From positions 1 to 64,000 of the forward strand of contig JACRLJ010000028.1 in NCBI GenBank assembly GCA_016215105.1: a DNA stretch of 64,000 bases, given 5' to 3'. Under the pieces are notes generated by a model that searched no databases, was not told the DNA's origin, and saw only the letters and a program-made list of their open reading frames with translations. Both the position numbers and the translations under genes were made by a program. Source of the stretch: Candidatus Hydrogenedentota bacterium (GTDB lineage Bacteria > Hydrogenedentota > Hydrogenedentia > Hydrogenedentales > SLHB01). Shown here piece after piece: positions 34,689 to 43,825 of the stretch. Position 1 is the first letter of the stretch; each line of letters begins with the position of its first letter.

Positions 34689-37541
34689 ATGAATACTTCC
34701 CAACAACGCGCGGTGGTGCATGGCGCCAAATGCGAGGTGCGTTTTGACGCGCTGACGCGCCGCTTGTATGCGACCGACGCGTCGCTGTACCAGATCGAAC
34801 CGCTGGGGGTGGCGTTTCCGCGAAACGCCGAAGAAGCCAGCTCGGCAATTCAGGCCGCGGCGGAAGCGGGCATGCCGGTCATTCCACGCGGCGCGGGGAC
34901 GGGCCTCTGCGGGGGCGCGGTAGGCGAAGCGCTGATCATCGATTTCTCGCGGCACAACCGCCAAATCTCCCCACTCGATTTCGACCGCATGACCGTGCGC
35001 GTCGGCTCGGGCGTGGTGCTTGATCAACTCAACGGCTACTTGAAGCTGCATGGCTTGTGTTTCGGGCCGGACGTTGCCACGAGTTCACGGGCGACGCTGG
35101 GCGGAATGATCGCCAACAATTCCTCCGGGGCGCGCGTGCCGCGCTATGGCACGACCTCAGACCATGTGGTGTCGCTCGACTTGGTCCTGGCCGACGGCCG
35201 GATCGCGAAAGTCGGTAACGGCGACGGCATTATGGCGGAGTACCAGCAACGGGTTGACGCAATCGTTCGTGGCGTCGAGGCGGCCGTGGCCGAACGCATG
35301 CCGCCGGGTCTGCTGAAACGGTGGCCGGGCTACGCGTTTGATCGGTATCTCCGTGGAAACGGCAATCTCGTCCAACTTTTCGCGGGAAGCGAAGGCACGC
35401 TGGCGGGTATTTCGTCCGCCGAGCTCAAGGTCGTTCCGCTGCCGCGCGAAAAGGGCGTGGGGCTTCTCTATTTTGCGTCGGTGATGGAAGCCATGCAGGC
35501 ATCGGTCGAGTTGGCCGATCTCAAACCCGTCGCCATCGAACACATTGATCGGGTGCTGTTCGACCAAACGCGCGGGCAGCTTCCGTTTGCGGCGGCGCGG
35601 CGCCTCTTGCGGCTGGACGAGGAACCGTGCGAAGCGATACTGATCGTCGAGTTCTATGAAGACATCGCCGAGCGTCTTGATGCGCTTCCACGCAGGAAGC
35701 TGGGATTGCGCAATTCGATTCATACGGACGCGCACGAGATGGAGCTGATCTGGAACCTGCGCAAAGCCGGTCTGTCGTTGTTGACGGGCTGCAAAGGATC
35801 GAAGAAACCCGTCGTCGGGATCGAGGACGTCGCGGTGCGTCCCGAGCAGTTGCCCGCGTATGTCGAGGGCCTGATGGGGCTGATGACGCCGCTCGGACTC
35901 GAGGCGTCGTATTACGGTCATGCCGCGTCGGGTCTGCTGCACGTGCGCCCCGTGCTCGATTTGCACACTGCGGAAGACATGGCGAAGTACCGCAAACTCG
36001 GCGATGACGTATCGGCGCTGGTGAAGCAGTTCAAGGGCAGTCTGGCGGCCGAACACGGGGTGGGCATTTCGCAGACGGAATTCGTGGCGGATCATCTTGG
36101 ACCGGAGCTGATGGCCGCCATGCGCGAAATCAAGACGCTGTTCGATCCGAACAATCTCCTGAACCCGGGCAAACTCATCGACGACGGACGCTATCACTTC
36201 GACGCCCAAATGCGCAGTAGCGCCGGATATAAACTCGAATTGCCGTTCACGCCGGTACTGGCGTTTGCGGCCAAAGACGATTCGTTCATCGGAAATCTCG
36301 AACAGTGCAACGGCTGCGGCGGCTGCCGCAAAGACGCGCCGACGATGTGTCCGACCTTTGCCGCGACCGGCGATGAAATCATGTCCACGCGCGGCCGCGC
36401 GAACACGATACGCGCCGCGCTCGAAGGCCGCTTCGCGGACCAAGGGCCCGATCCGCTCCTCTTGGCCGAGTTGGACGAGGCCCTGAGCAATTGCTTGTCG
36501 TGCAAAGCGTGTACGACGGAATGTCCATCGAACGTGAACATGGCCTTGCTCAAGTCAGAGTTGCTCCACGCCAAACACCAGCGTCATGGGGTGAAGTTGA
36601 GTGAATGGCTGGTGAGCAACGTCGATCTCATGGGCCGGCTCGGATGTATCGTTCCCGGCGTAGCGAACGCCATGCTCACGTGGGAATGGCTTCGCAAGCA
36701 GATGGAAAAGCACGCGGGGTTGGCCGCCAAACGGCCCTTGCCACCGTACACCAAGCAACGTTTCGATACGTGGTTCACGAAGCGTTCGCAGCGTGGCGGC
36801 GCAACGCGCGGGCGTGTGATTCTGTGGGACGACACCTTCGTGCGGTATCACGAGCCACACATCGGCATAGCCGCCGTGAAAGTGCTCGAAGCGGCGGGGT
36901 TTGAGGTGGCGCTGTTGAAGGGCCGAGCCTGTTGCGGACGTCCCGCGTTCAGTCAGGGCCGCTTGGATATGGCGGCGCGATTCGGGAAGCGCAACCTGGG
37001 ATTGCTGGCGGCCGCGGGCGGAAACGATCCGATCCTGTTCCTCGAGCCGTCCTGCCTGTCCATGTTCAGCGAAGACTACCGCGAACTGAGCGTGCCCGGC
37101 GCCGCCGGCGTGGCGAAACGGTGCTTCCAGTTCGAGCAGTTTATCTTCGACCTGCTCGAACGCGAGCCGGACGCGCTGAAGTTTCAGGACGGCTACTCGC
37201 ACGTGGCCATCCACGCGCACTGCCACGCCAAGGCGTTGACCAACACCGCCTACATGACCAAGCTAGCCCAACGCCTGCCAAACAGCGAAGTCACCATGCT
37301 CGATACCGGATGCTGCGGCATGGCCGGCGCCTTCGGCGCAATGGAGTCGAAATACGACCTATCCCTGAAAGTCGCACGGCCCTTGGTAGACAAGATCAAT
37401 CACCTGCAGGCCGGCTCGCACGTAGTGGCGTCCGGCACGAGCTGCCGTCACCAGATCGACCATCTAACCGACGCCGCGCCAATTCACATGGCGGAGTTGT
37501 TAGCGGAAGCGTTGGAGCGGGGATCGGTCTGGTCGGTCTGA
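34689..37541 (+). CDS. FAD-linked oxidase fused to Fe-S and CCG domains (YdiJ/D-2-hydroxyacid dehydrogenase type)
   Basis: A 950-residue flavoprotein likely to oxidise a D-2-hydroxyacid such as D-lactate or D-2-hydroxyglutarate. An FAD-binding domain (about 40-200) has the signature RGAGTGLCGGAVGEALIIDF; the FAD-oxidase C-terminal domain follows, ending in AEHGVGISQTEF and LFDPNNLLNPGK. Two [4Fe-4S] sites are at about 539 (CNGCGGCRKDAPTMCP) and 601 (CLSCKACTTECP). Two cysteine-rich CCG motifs follow at about 746 (ACCGRPAF) and 875 (GCCGMAGAFG), as in GlpC and HdrB-type proteins. It is about 70 residues shorter than E. coli YdiJ. The last codons (GSVWSV-stop) fall inside a nonamer repeat array, so the C-terminus may be variable. 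Confidence 0.9.
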   Translation: MNTSQQRAVVHGAKCEVRFDALTRRLYATDASLYQIEPLGVAFPRNAEEASSAIQAAAEAGMPVIPRGAGTGLCGGAVGEALIIDFSRHNRQISPLDFDRMTVRVGSGVVLDQLNGYLKLHGLCFGPDVATSSRATLGGMIANNSSGARVPRYGTTSDHVVSLDLVLADGRIAKVGNGDGIMAEYQQRVDAIVRGVEAAVAERMPPGLLKRWPGYAFDRYLRGNGNLVQLFAGSEGTLAGISSAELKVVPLPREKGVGLLYFASVMEAMQASVELADLKPVAIEHIDRVLFDQTRGQLPFAAARRLLRLDEEPCEAILIVEFYEDIAERLDALPRRKLGLRNSIHTDAHEMELIWNLRKAGLSLLTGCKGSKKPVVGIEDVAVRPEQLPAYVEGLMGLMTPLGLEASYYGHAASGLLHVRPVLDLHTAEDMAKYRKLGDDVSALVKQFKGSLAAEHGVGISQTEFVADHLGPELMAAMREIKTLFDPNNLLNPGKLIDDGRYHFDAQMRSSAGYKLELPFTPVLAFAAKDDSFIGNLEQCNGCGGCRKDAPTMCPTFAATGDEIMSTRGRANTIRAALEGRFADQGPDPLLLAELDEALSNCLSCKACTTECPSNVNMALLKSELLHAKHQRHGVKLSEWLVSNVDLMGRLGCIVPGVANAMLTWEWLRKQMEKHAGLAAKRPLPPYTKQRFDTWFTKRSQRGGATRGRVILWDDTFVRYHEPHIGIAAVKVLEAAGFEVALLKGRACCGRPAFSQGRLDMAARFGKRNLGLLAAAGGNDPILFLEPSCLSMFSEDYRELSVPGAAGVAKRCFQFEQFIFDLLEREPDALKFQDGYSHVAIHAHCHAKALTNTAYMTKLAQRLPNSEVTMLDTGCCGMAGAFGAMESKYDLSLKVARPLVDKINHLQAGSHVVASGTSCRHQIDHLTDAAPIHMAELLAEALERGSVWSV

Positions 37542-37606
37542 TCAGTCTGATCGGTCTGATCAGTCCGACCCGTCCGGTCCGTCCGACAAGTCTGATCTGT
37601 CCGAAT
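37524..37606. repeat. Nonamer tandem repeat overlapping a gene end
   Basis: About nine 9-base units led by GTC (GTCTGGTCG, GTCTGATCA, GTCTGATCG, GTCCGACCC, GTCCGGTCC, GTCCGACAA and others). The first two units encode the last residues and the TGA stop of the FAD/Fe-S dehydrogenase. It is the most diverged array of the family. Confidence 0.85.
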
Positions 37607-37626
37607 AGCCCACCCCGGTCTACCCC

Positions 37627-38032
37627 ACCGGCCTCGTTCCCGAGTTGTACTCGGGAACGCACCTGTCCCCGAAGCTGTGCTTCCTCCGCCTCCTCTCCGC
37701 AAACTCTGCCGGAAGCGCCGCCATCATCGCCGAGTTGCGCCGCCTTCTTGTCATTCTGAACGAAGTGAAGAATCTGTCCCGTACGCGCCCGAAGCCTTGG
37801 CTCTTACCGCCCAGCCCTATTACGTCGGTACCGGCCTCGTTCCCGAGTTGTACTCGGGAACGTACCTGTCCCCGAAGCTGTGCTTCCTCCGCCTCCTCTC
37901 CGCAAACTCTGCCGGAAGCGCCGCCATCATCGCGGAGTTGCGCCGCCTTCTTGTCATTCTGAACGAAGTGAAGAATCTGCCCCGTACGCGCCCGTAGCCT
38001 TAGCTCTTACCGCCCAGCCCTATTACGTCGGT
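37627..38032. repeat. 203-bp tandem direct duplication
   Basis: The segment 37627-37829 is repeated directly at 37830-38032 with only a few differences. Each copy has a hairpin TTCCCGAGT / ACTCGGGAA near its start and the phrase GTCATTCTGAACGAAGTGAA, which recalls a common environmental-genome intergenic repeat. All six frames look like noncoding shadows. It lies between the dehydrogenase and the secreted protein at 38185; I see no gene in 37542-38184. Confidence 0.9.
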
Positions 38033-38184
38033 AGTAAATCCTTCGTCCGCCGCGGCGGACTCACGAGGACACGATGCGCTCTCGGAAGCGTTGGCGTGGA
38101 AATTGTGCCTATAACCACTGGCATCCGCTATGCTCTATGTTGCCATTCAGGCTTGTACGTCGTATCGACAGAAGGGAGCACGGG

Positions 38185-39219
38185 GTGAAACAGATCGCTT
38201 ACTTCACGCTATTGACAATCTTCGGAAACGCGTTCCTGGCTTCAGCATTCGCCCAGGCCGCAAACGCGGCGCAGCAACCTGGAGCCAAGGATTCCGCGCC
38301 ACCAGCCCAAACCGCGCCGAGTCCAGCGACGATCGATATTCAACAATTTGAAGTGTTAAAGCTGGATACAGTCACGCTTGAAAAACTCGTTGTATCCCAG
38401 GACGTGCTTACGTTCAAGAACTCCGATATTCGAATCAAAATGGGAGCCTCGGCTGAACTCGTAAAGGGAGTAGACCCGTGGCCCTACTATCACGCCTATT
38501 ATACGGACTCGGAGTCCCTGAACGTGAGTTGGCTTATCAAAGATAAGATACTTCGGGCGACATGGCAAACATTCGCTTGTGGCACAGGAATCTATGATAC
38601 GCAGGTAGACGTCTTGGTCCTTGTTAAGGGCGCCAAAGGGACCGAGATTCTACGGCAAGAGTTTACCATCACTGCACGCTCCAGCTCCCAAGAGCACACG
38701 CATACCTCCGTCACATTTTCCGCCAAGGAAGAAGGAAGGGGTCCGAATCGCGCGACTGTCTTTCGTTCGGTCGAAGTTGAAGACGTATTCGTCGAATTGA
38801 ATGCAAGCGTACCGGTACCGCTGGGCGACGATTCCCATCGTCAAATGTCGGTCGTACGAGAAGTGACACGATATGAACTATGCGCGGACGGTTCGCTTGT
38901 CGAAGACGTTAACACCCGAGCGTACATAGACCTTTCTGAGAAATACGTAAACGTGGAGGGGGCCGAGGTCAATATGTACAAGAAAGATATTTCGCTCGAC
39001 GAGTTATCGGACTTTCTTGTTCTTTACGTGAACCCGCGATTCGGATCGCACCGGGGCAAAGGCGTTAGCATGCCCGAGGAACGAAAACGGATGGTAGGGG
39101 AGCTAAAGAACTTGAATCACGGAATCTCGGACAAGCCGTTTTGCACGGGGAAGATTGAGATCCCTCACAGGGGAATACTCTTCTCGCCACTGAAGCCGGG
39201 ACAGGCGCCTGCGGGATAG
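38185..39219 (+). CDS. Secreted hypothetical protein, 344 aa
   Basis: I do not recognise this family. A GTG start at 38185 with AAGGGAG upstream gives a signal peptide (MKQIAYFTLLTIFG, ending SAFAQAANA), so the protein is probably exported. A low-complexity Pro/Ala linker is followed by a beta-rich region (SLNVSWLIKDKILRATWQTF, TEILRQEFTITARSS) and an acidic C-terminal part. Only two cysteines are visible in the mature chain outside the linker. The base composition is lower in GC than its neighbours, which may mean transfer. The longer frame from 38074 has no signal at its start. It converges with the hydrolase at 39254. Confidence 0.75.
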   Translation: MKQIAYFTLLTIFGNAFLASAFAQAANAAQQPGAKDSAPPAQTAPSPATIDIQQFEVLKLDTVTLEKLVVSQDVLTFKNSDIRIKMGASAELVKGVDPWPYYHAYYTDSESLNVSWLIKDKILRATWQTFACGTGIYDTQVDVLVLVKGAKGTEILRQEFTITARSSSQEHTHTSVTFSAKEEGRGPNRATVFRSVEVEDVFVELNASVPVPLGDDSHRQMSVVREVTRYELCADGSLVEDVNTRAYIDLSEKYVNVEGAEVNMYKKDISLDELSDFLVLYVNPRFGSHRGKGVSMPEERKRMVGELKNLNHGISDKPFCTGKIEIPHRGILFSPLKPGQAPAG

Positions 39220-39253
39220 TGACATTTACGGGAGAGCTCGATATTACAGAGCG

Positions 39254-41485
39254 CTACTGGGGCTCAAGAATATCGAGTGCACTTCTTCGGTCAAGGGGCG
39301 TCACTTTCAAGTGCTCAACCTTACCGCCGCGGTACACGCCTTCGACCACGGTGTCAAACGGCGCGTTGAGTTTGAAGTCCACGTCCCAGTCTTTGGGCCA
39401 CGCCGGGAACATCCGGATGGCGCGGCCTTCGCATTGGAGCAGCATGGTTTGCAGCGCCATCACGCCGTTGGCGCCGTGGTCCTGGTCGGGAATCCAGTCG
39501 AAGTTCGGACCCCAGAACGCGGGGAAGCGGCTACCCTCGTCTTTCGTGGCAAAGCGTTTCGCGACGTAGTCGCGCGCCTGCGCAGCCAGGCCCAACAACG
39601 CGGCCTGGGTGTCGTCCTGCTGCCAGCCCTTGGCGCCTTTGACCATGCGTTTCTCAAAAGTTCGCCGTGCAAGTTCGAGATCCGGCTTGCCGACTCCATA
39701 GAGCCGATACGGAAAAATCGCATAAAGCTCCGGGTTCTCGGCGTTCTTCGCCTTCTCGAGGATTTCCTGCGCCGGTGACAGAACTGTGACTCCCTCGACT
39801 TCGCGCCGAGGCAACCCGGGCGCCTCGTTTCTCAGCTTGGTCCACGCGGCCCGGTGTGACTCGTCCACGAGATCATCCGGCAAGGCGAGAAGGCGGTCCA
39901 ATACATATCGCAGCCCGGCGATGTCCGGCGCCGGATTGACGACCTGCTGCCACGTCTCGAGGCTTTGTCCGGGTTTGAGTAGCAGTTTGCCGGACGTATC
40001 GCGCGGATAGTGCTGATCGTAAAACTGAAGCACGGCGTCTGCCAAAGACAGAAGCGACGAGGTCGCGAACGCGTTATCGTTCGTGTAGGCATGATACTCA
40101 AGCATGAGCGCGAGCAGCTCCAACGCGCCCGAGTAGTAATAGCGGATGTAGGTATTGTCGATGTACGCGGCAGGATGTCCTTCGCGCTTCCACCCGTAAT
40201 TGTCGTTCGCATAGCCGCCCCAGAAATACATCGTTTCCGGAAAGAAGGCGCCGTCGTGGTTGAAGTAGGTCTTGGTGCGGACTTGCGCAAACGGCAATGC
40301 ATCGAGGTACATGCGAAAGAGCGGCAGCATCATTTCTGTGTCACCGGACGCGGGCATGGACCAATACGGCAGGCGCGTGTTCTGGAACCAGTAGGGCCCG
40401 CCCCAACGCCGATAGTCCGCGTCGAAATGCTTGTCTTTTTCCGTTGCGTCGACGGTAAAGATAGAGCCGTTGAACTTGATGGGGTACGCGCCGCGTCCGG
40501 CGCAGGCGGTGACGTAGCGCTGCAACGTATAGCCGCGAGTCACCGTATCGGTGTCGGCGGCGCCGGTCACCCGAATCCAACTCCGGTCCCAGAACGCGCG
40601 CCACCACGCGCGATGTTGGTCGAACGCGGTGTTCCAATCCACGGCATGAACGCTGTCGCGCAGCTCAGCCACCCGTTCCAGCCACTCCTTTTCGTTCGCG
40701 GTTTGGGCGGTGAGCACGGTAATCGTGGCGCGAAATGTTTTGGATAGTTTCTCCGATGCCAAGGTCGTGTCGCCGCGCGCTGCAAGCCCGTCGCCCTCGA
40801 TCATCCCGCCGTAGGTTCGGTTGAGCAACGGATCGGTCGCGTCTTGCGCCCACGCGTCCATGCCTTGCAGTTTCATGGATTCAGGCCAGATCGACTTCAC
40901 GTTGCGGTGATACCACGTGACGCGATTGTCATGGATCGGCGCCAGCGTGTCCGGCATGACAATGACAGGGTGAGGCGCCTCGGCCATGCCGTAGGCGCTG
41001 AACAGTTCCTCCTTGCCGAGAACGCGCTCCTGCGTGCGCCACATTTCGAGACTCACGCTCGCCTCGAACGGCTGGGCGCCTTCGGCCTCGATGCGGACTA
41101 TCGGCCGAGTGGCGTCCACCCACACGCGAAGGACAATCGGCGCCTCGGCGCCGGCCTTTATCTCAACAACGCCGTCGCGCAACAGCAAAGACTGACTATA
41201 CGGCGCGCCCTTCGCGAAAGGATTGGGGGTGAGCTTTACGCGAATACGACCGAGCTTCACGAGCCGGGCGTTTTCGTCCCAGGCGTCGGTCTTGCTGATG
41301 TAAGAGAGCAGGTCGCCGCCCTCCTCGACCCACACATTCAGCCCGATGTCGCCGTTGCCCAAGGGCATGGAGCCGGAAGAATCGTGGCTAGGCGCGTCCC
41401 AGACGACGTTGCAGGCGTCGAGCGGCGACCCCTCGCCGCTCGACGCGGCTGCCAAAAGCAGCGAAAACACAGAAAGGGCCTGCAT
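39254..41485 (-). CDS. DUF5703/GH95-like glycoside hydrolase
   Basis: A 743-residue secreted enzyme. Residues 1-20 are a signal peptide (MQALSVFSLLLAAASSGEGS). The mature start matches the DUF5703 N-terminal domain: NVVWDAPSHDSSGSMPLGNG and DIGLNVWVEEGGDLLSYISK. The centre has helical-toroid features of the GH95-like six-hairpin superfamily (WWRAFWDRSWIRV, ALELLALMLEYHAYTNDN, GPNFDWIPDQDHGANGVMAL). Such enzymes act on fucosylated or galactosylated plant and animal polysaccharides; the exact sugar is unknown. It is the last gene of a minus-strand group with an isomerase-like protein and an oxidoreductase, pointing to carbohydrate breakdown. Confidence 0.8.
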   Translation of the reverse strand: MQALSVFSLLLAAASSGEGSPLDACNVVWDAPSHDSSGSMPLGNGDIGLNVWVEEGGDLLSYISKTDAWDENARLVKLGRIRVKLTPNPFAKGAPYSQSLLLRDGVVEIKAGAEAPIVLRVWVDATRPIVRIEAEGAQPFEASVSLEMWRTQERVLGKEELFSAYGMAEAPHPVIVMPDTLAPIHDNRVTWYHRNVKSIWPESMKLQGMDAWAQDATDPLLNRTYGGMIEGDGLAARGDTTLASEKLSKTFRATITVLTAQTANEKEWLERVAELRDSVHAVDWNTAFDQHRAWWRAFWDRSWIRVTGAADTDTVTRGYTLQRYVTACAGRGAYPIKFNGSIFTVDATEKDKHFDADYRRWGGPYWFQNTRLPYWSMPASGDTEMMLPLFRMYLDALPFAQVRTKTYFNHDGAFFPETMYFWGGYANDNYGWKREGHPAAYIDNTYIRYYYSGALELLALMLEYHAYTNDNAFATSSLLSLADAVLQFYDQHYPRDTSGKLLLKPGQSLETWQQVVNPAPDIAGLRYVLDRLLALPDDLVDESHRAAWTKLRNEAPGLPRREVEGVTVLSPAQEILEKAKNAENPELYAIFPYRLYGVGKPDLELARRTFEKRMVKGAKGWQQDDTQAALLGLAAQARDYVAKRFATKDEGSRFPAFWGPNFDWIPDQDHGANGVMALQTMLLQCEGRAIRMFPAWPKDWDVDFKLNAPFDTVVEGVYRGGKVEHLKVTPLDRRSALDILEPQ

Positions 41486-41506
41486 GGCGGATTCCCTCAG
41501 CTCACA

Positions 41507-41527
41507 GTCCGACAGGTCTGACCCGTT
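41507..41527. repeat. Short nonamer repeat, GTCCGACAG type
   Basis: Two and a half 9-base units (GTCCGACAG, GTCTGACCC) in the 55-base gap between the isomerase-like gene and the hydrolase. Same family as the other GTC-led arrays, and the shortest. Confidence 0.5.
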
Positions 41528-41540
41528 CGCGTGAGCCCGG

Positions 41541-42443
41541 TTAGGCCCACGTGGCGCAGCGGAGAACGGCCTTCACGGCGCTCTCCTTGTCACTGAGGGC
41601 GCCGAATTCCATCGCGACGAAACCTTCGTATTTCGTTGCGGCGATCGCTTTGAAGATGTTCTGGTAATTAAGCTCGCCTGTGCCGGGTTCGTGGCGGCCG
41701 GGATTGTCGGCGACGTGGAAGTGCCCGATGGAATCGATGTTCTTGGTGATATTGGCTATCACGTTCCCTTCGCTGATCTGCATGTGATAGACGTCGAACA
41801 GCATCTTCACATTGGGGCTGCTCACGGCCTTGAGGATTTCGAAGGTCAGGGCGCTGCGATCCAGGAAGTAGCCCTTATGGTCTACGAGCGTATTGAGGGC
41901 TTCCATCACGATCGTCATCTTGTTCTGCTCGGCGATGGGAGCGAGCTTCTTGAGGCAACTCACAATGTGCTTCGTTTGTTCTTCAGGGGAAATGTCCGTG
42001 CGCGTGTTGCCGGTAAGACCGACGAGACGCTTGCACCCGATTATCGTCGCGATCTCGACGTTCTTCTTGAAATCCTCTACCAGTTTCGCGTGGTCGTCAG
42101 GGTTGACCATTCCGCCGGGGCTGATGGCGCCGGCGCCGACGATGCAACTGCATTCCAGGCCCAGCGCATCGGTCTTCTTGCGCGTCTCGTCGAACGGCGC
42201 ATGCGGCCGCAACGTCTCGTAACCGGGCACGCCCAATTCCGAGATCCGCTTGATCTGTTCGTCAAAGGTCCCGTCGATCAGGCCCGGAGGAAACGAGAGT
42301 TTGACCTTGGCGTTCTTGAAGGCGCCTGCCGGAACTTTGTCCGCGGCGGGAGCGGCGGGCTTGGCGTCCTCGGCGGCGGCGTTTAGAAATGAAAGGCTGC
42401 CCGCGACAGCCGCCCCCGAAGCGAGAAATGTGCGTCGATCCAT
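41541..42443 (-). CDS. Sugar phosphate isomerase/epimerase family protein, Tat-exported
   Basis: A 300-residue xylose-isomerase-like TIM barrel of the AP endonuclease 2/hydroxypyruvate isomerase group. The N-terminus MDRRTFLASGAAVAGSLSFL is a twin-arginine signal, so the folded protein should be exported. The barrel shows EALNTLVDHKGYFL, MLFDVYHMQISEGNVIANI, IGHFHVADNPGRHEPGTGEL and VAMEFGALSD, with the acidic and histidine metal ligands of the family. The start at 42443 has GAAAGGAG upstream. It lies between the oxidoreductase (upstream) and the hydrolase (downstream) on one strand. Confidence 0.9.
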   Translation of the reverse strand: MDRRTFLASGAAVAGSLSFLNAAAEDAKPAAPAADKVPAGAFKNAKVKLSFPPGLIDGTFDEQIKRISELGVPGYETLRPHAPFDETRKKTDALGLECSCIVGAGAISPGGMVNPDDHAKLVEDFKKNVEIATIIGCKRLVGLTGNTRTDISPEEQTKHIVSCLKKLAPIAEQNKMTIVMEALNTLVDHKGYFLDRSALTFEILKAVSSPNVKMLFDVYHMQISEGNVIANITKNIDSIGHFHVADNPGRHEPGTGELNYQNIFKAIAATKYEGFVAMEFGALSDKESAVKAVLRCATWA

Positions 42444-42481
42444 GGTGACTCCTTTCGTTGTACGAAGCTGATTTCCACATA

Positions 42482-42517
42482 CAACGAGGTGGCCTTCGTG
42501 GGAAGGCCACCTCGTTG
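42482..42517. repeat. Perfect 16-bp hairpin between two cotranscribed genes
   Basis: Arms CAACGAGGTGGCCTTC (42482-42497) and its complement (42502-42517) enclose a 4-base loop. It lies after the oxidoreductase and before the isomerase-like gene on the minus strand. There is no T-run, so it may stabilise or process the transcript or uncouple the two genes. Confidence 0.8.
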
Positions 42518-42544
42518 ATTCATTCAACATAGTACTCGACGGCG

Positions 42545-43825
42545 TTACGCGCCCGAGCCCGGCGCCGGAATCGGGCCAACCGGATAACTCTTCTTCCAGT
42601 CAAGATCCTGGGGCACGATACTGAGGTCGGACTTCATCGCGTCCTCCCACGTGATCTTCTTGCCGGTATAGGCGGACATGCGGCCCATGATCGCCGTCAG
42701 CGTGCTCTCGGCGACTTGCACGCCCTCGTTCAAGTACGGCCCCGTACCGCGAATGCTGTTCACCAGATCGACGTGCTCCTGAACGTAGGGATCGAGACCG
42801 CTCCCGCCCTGATCGTGGCAGTTGCTCTTGCCTTTGGTCCCGACGACTTCCTCGAACACGCCGCCGTCGCACCCGTTCCAGTGGCGCGAGAAGCTCGAGA
42901 AGTGAACACCGTTCGGGAACTCGTAATCGCAGGAGAAGTTGTCATAGATATCGCCGTACTTCTCTTCCTTCGGCTTCCACGTGCGGCCGCCGGAAGCGAA
43001 CACGGACTTGGGCGGTCCGCCCATGACCCAGTTCATGATGTCGAGATTGTGTACGTGCTGCTCGACGATGTTGTCGCCCGCGATCCAGCAGTACGCGTAC
43101 CAATTGCGGATGCGCGTCTCGAGATCGTTCCACTCGGGCTTGCGTTCGTGGACGAACGGAAGGCCGCCGCACCAGTAGACGCGGCCCGCGAGGATGTCGC
43201 CGATGGCGCCGTCGCGCAGTTTCTCAATCGTCTCGACGTATTCCTTCTGATGGCGGCGCTGGGTGCCGGCGACCAGCGAAAGGCCAAGCGACTGCGCCTC
43301 TTTCGCGGCGGCCATGAACTGGCGAATACCCGTGGGATCGACAGCCACCGGCTTCTCGGTGAAGATATGCTTCTTCGCTTTGACCGCGGCTTCGATGTGC
43401 ATCGGGCGGCAATAGGGAAGCGCGCCGTGAATGATGATGTCAATGTCGGTGGCGAGGATTTGCTTATATGCGTCCAAGCCGATAAAGCAGTTCTTGTCGC
43501 TCACTGCGTATTGCTTCTTGACCTGCGCGTCCTTGTGATTCTTGATCGAGTTGCGGGACGCGTCCAGCCTGTCCTTGAACGTATCCGTCATCGCGACGAG
43601 ACGAACGTTCCTGTTGCCGAGCAGCATCTGCGTCGCCGCGCCGGTTCCCCGGTTACCGCAGCCGAGCAAACCCACCTTGAGCAAGTCGGTCTTGCCGTGC
43701 TTCTTCACACCCGTCTTCGTGGCCGCCGCCGCCGATGCAACACCCGACGCCAGGATCGCAAATCCCGCCGCCGTCGCGCGCCCAAAATCCCGGCGCGTAA
43801 TCCCTTGATTGTCGTGACTGTTCAT
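42545..43825 (-). CDS. Gfo/Idh/MocA family oxidoreductase with Tat signal
   Basis: A 426-residue NAD(P)-dependent sugar oxidoreductase. The signal ITRRDFGRATAAGFAILASG is twin-arginine type, so the cofactor is bound before export. The Rossmann loop is VGLLGCGNRGTGAA; the catalytic lysine region is HIFTEKPVAVDPTG (EKP motif). The C-terminal half has the usual HNLDIMNWVMGGPPKSVFAS and FPNGVHFSSFSRHWNG. It probably acts on a sugar or inositol derivative outside the cytoplasm; redox cycling of an exported nicotinamide enzyme is an open question for this group. It is followed by the isomerase-like gene. Confidence 0.93.
   Translation of the reverse strand: MNSHDNQGITRRDFGRATAAGFAILASGVASAAAATKTGVKKHGKTDLLKVGLLGCGNRGTGAATQMLLGNRNVRLVAMTDTFKDRLDASRNSIKNHKDAQVKKQYAVSDKNCFIGLDAYKQILATDIDIIIHGALPYCRPMHIEAAVKAKKHIFTEKPVAVDPTGIRQFMAAAKEAQSLGLSLVAGTQRRHQKEYVETIEKLRDGAIGDILAGRVYWCGGLPFVHERKPEWNDLETRIRNWYAYCWIAGDNIVEQHVHNLDIMNWVMGGPPKSVFASGGRTWKPKEEKYGDIYDNFSCDYEFPNGVHFSSFSRHWNGCDGGVFEEVVGTKGKSNCHDQGGSGLDPYVQEHVDLVNSIRGTGPYLNEGVQVAESTLTAIMGRMSAYTGKKITWEDAMKSDLSIVPQDLDWKKSYPVGPIPAPGSGA

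Noticed and set aside
33520-34848. 442-codon minus-strand frame opposite ispH
   Set aside because: IspH with its three cysteines accounts for this DNA; the antisense peptide has no features.
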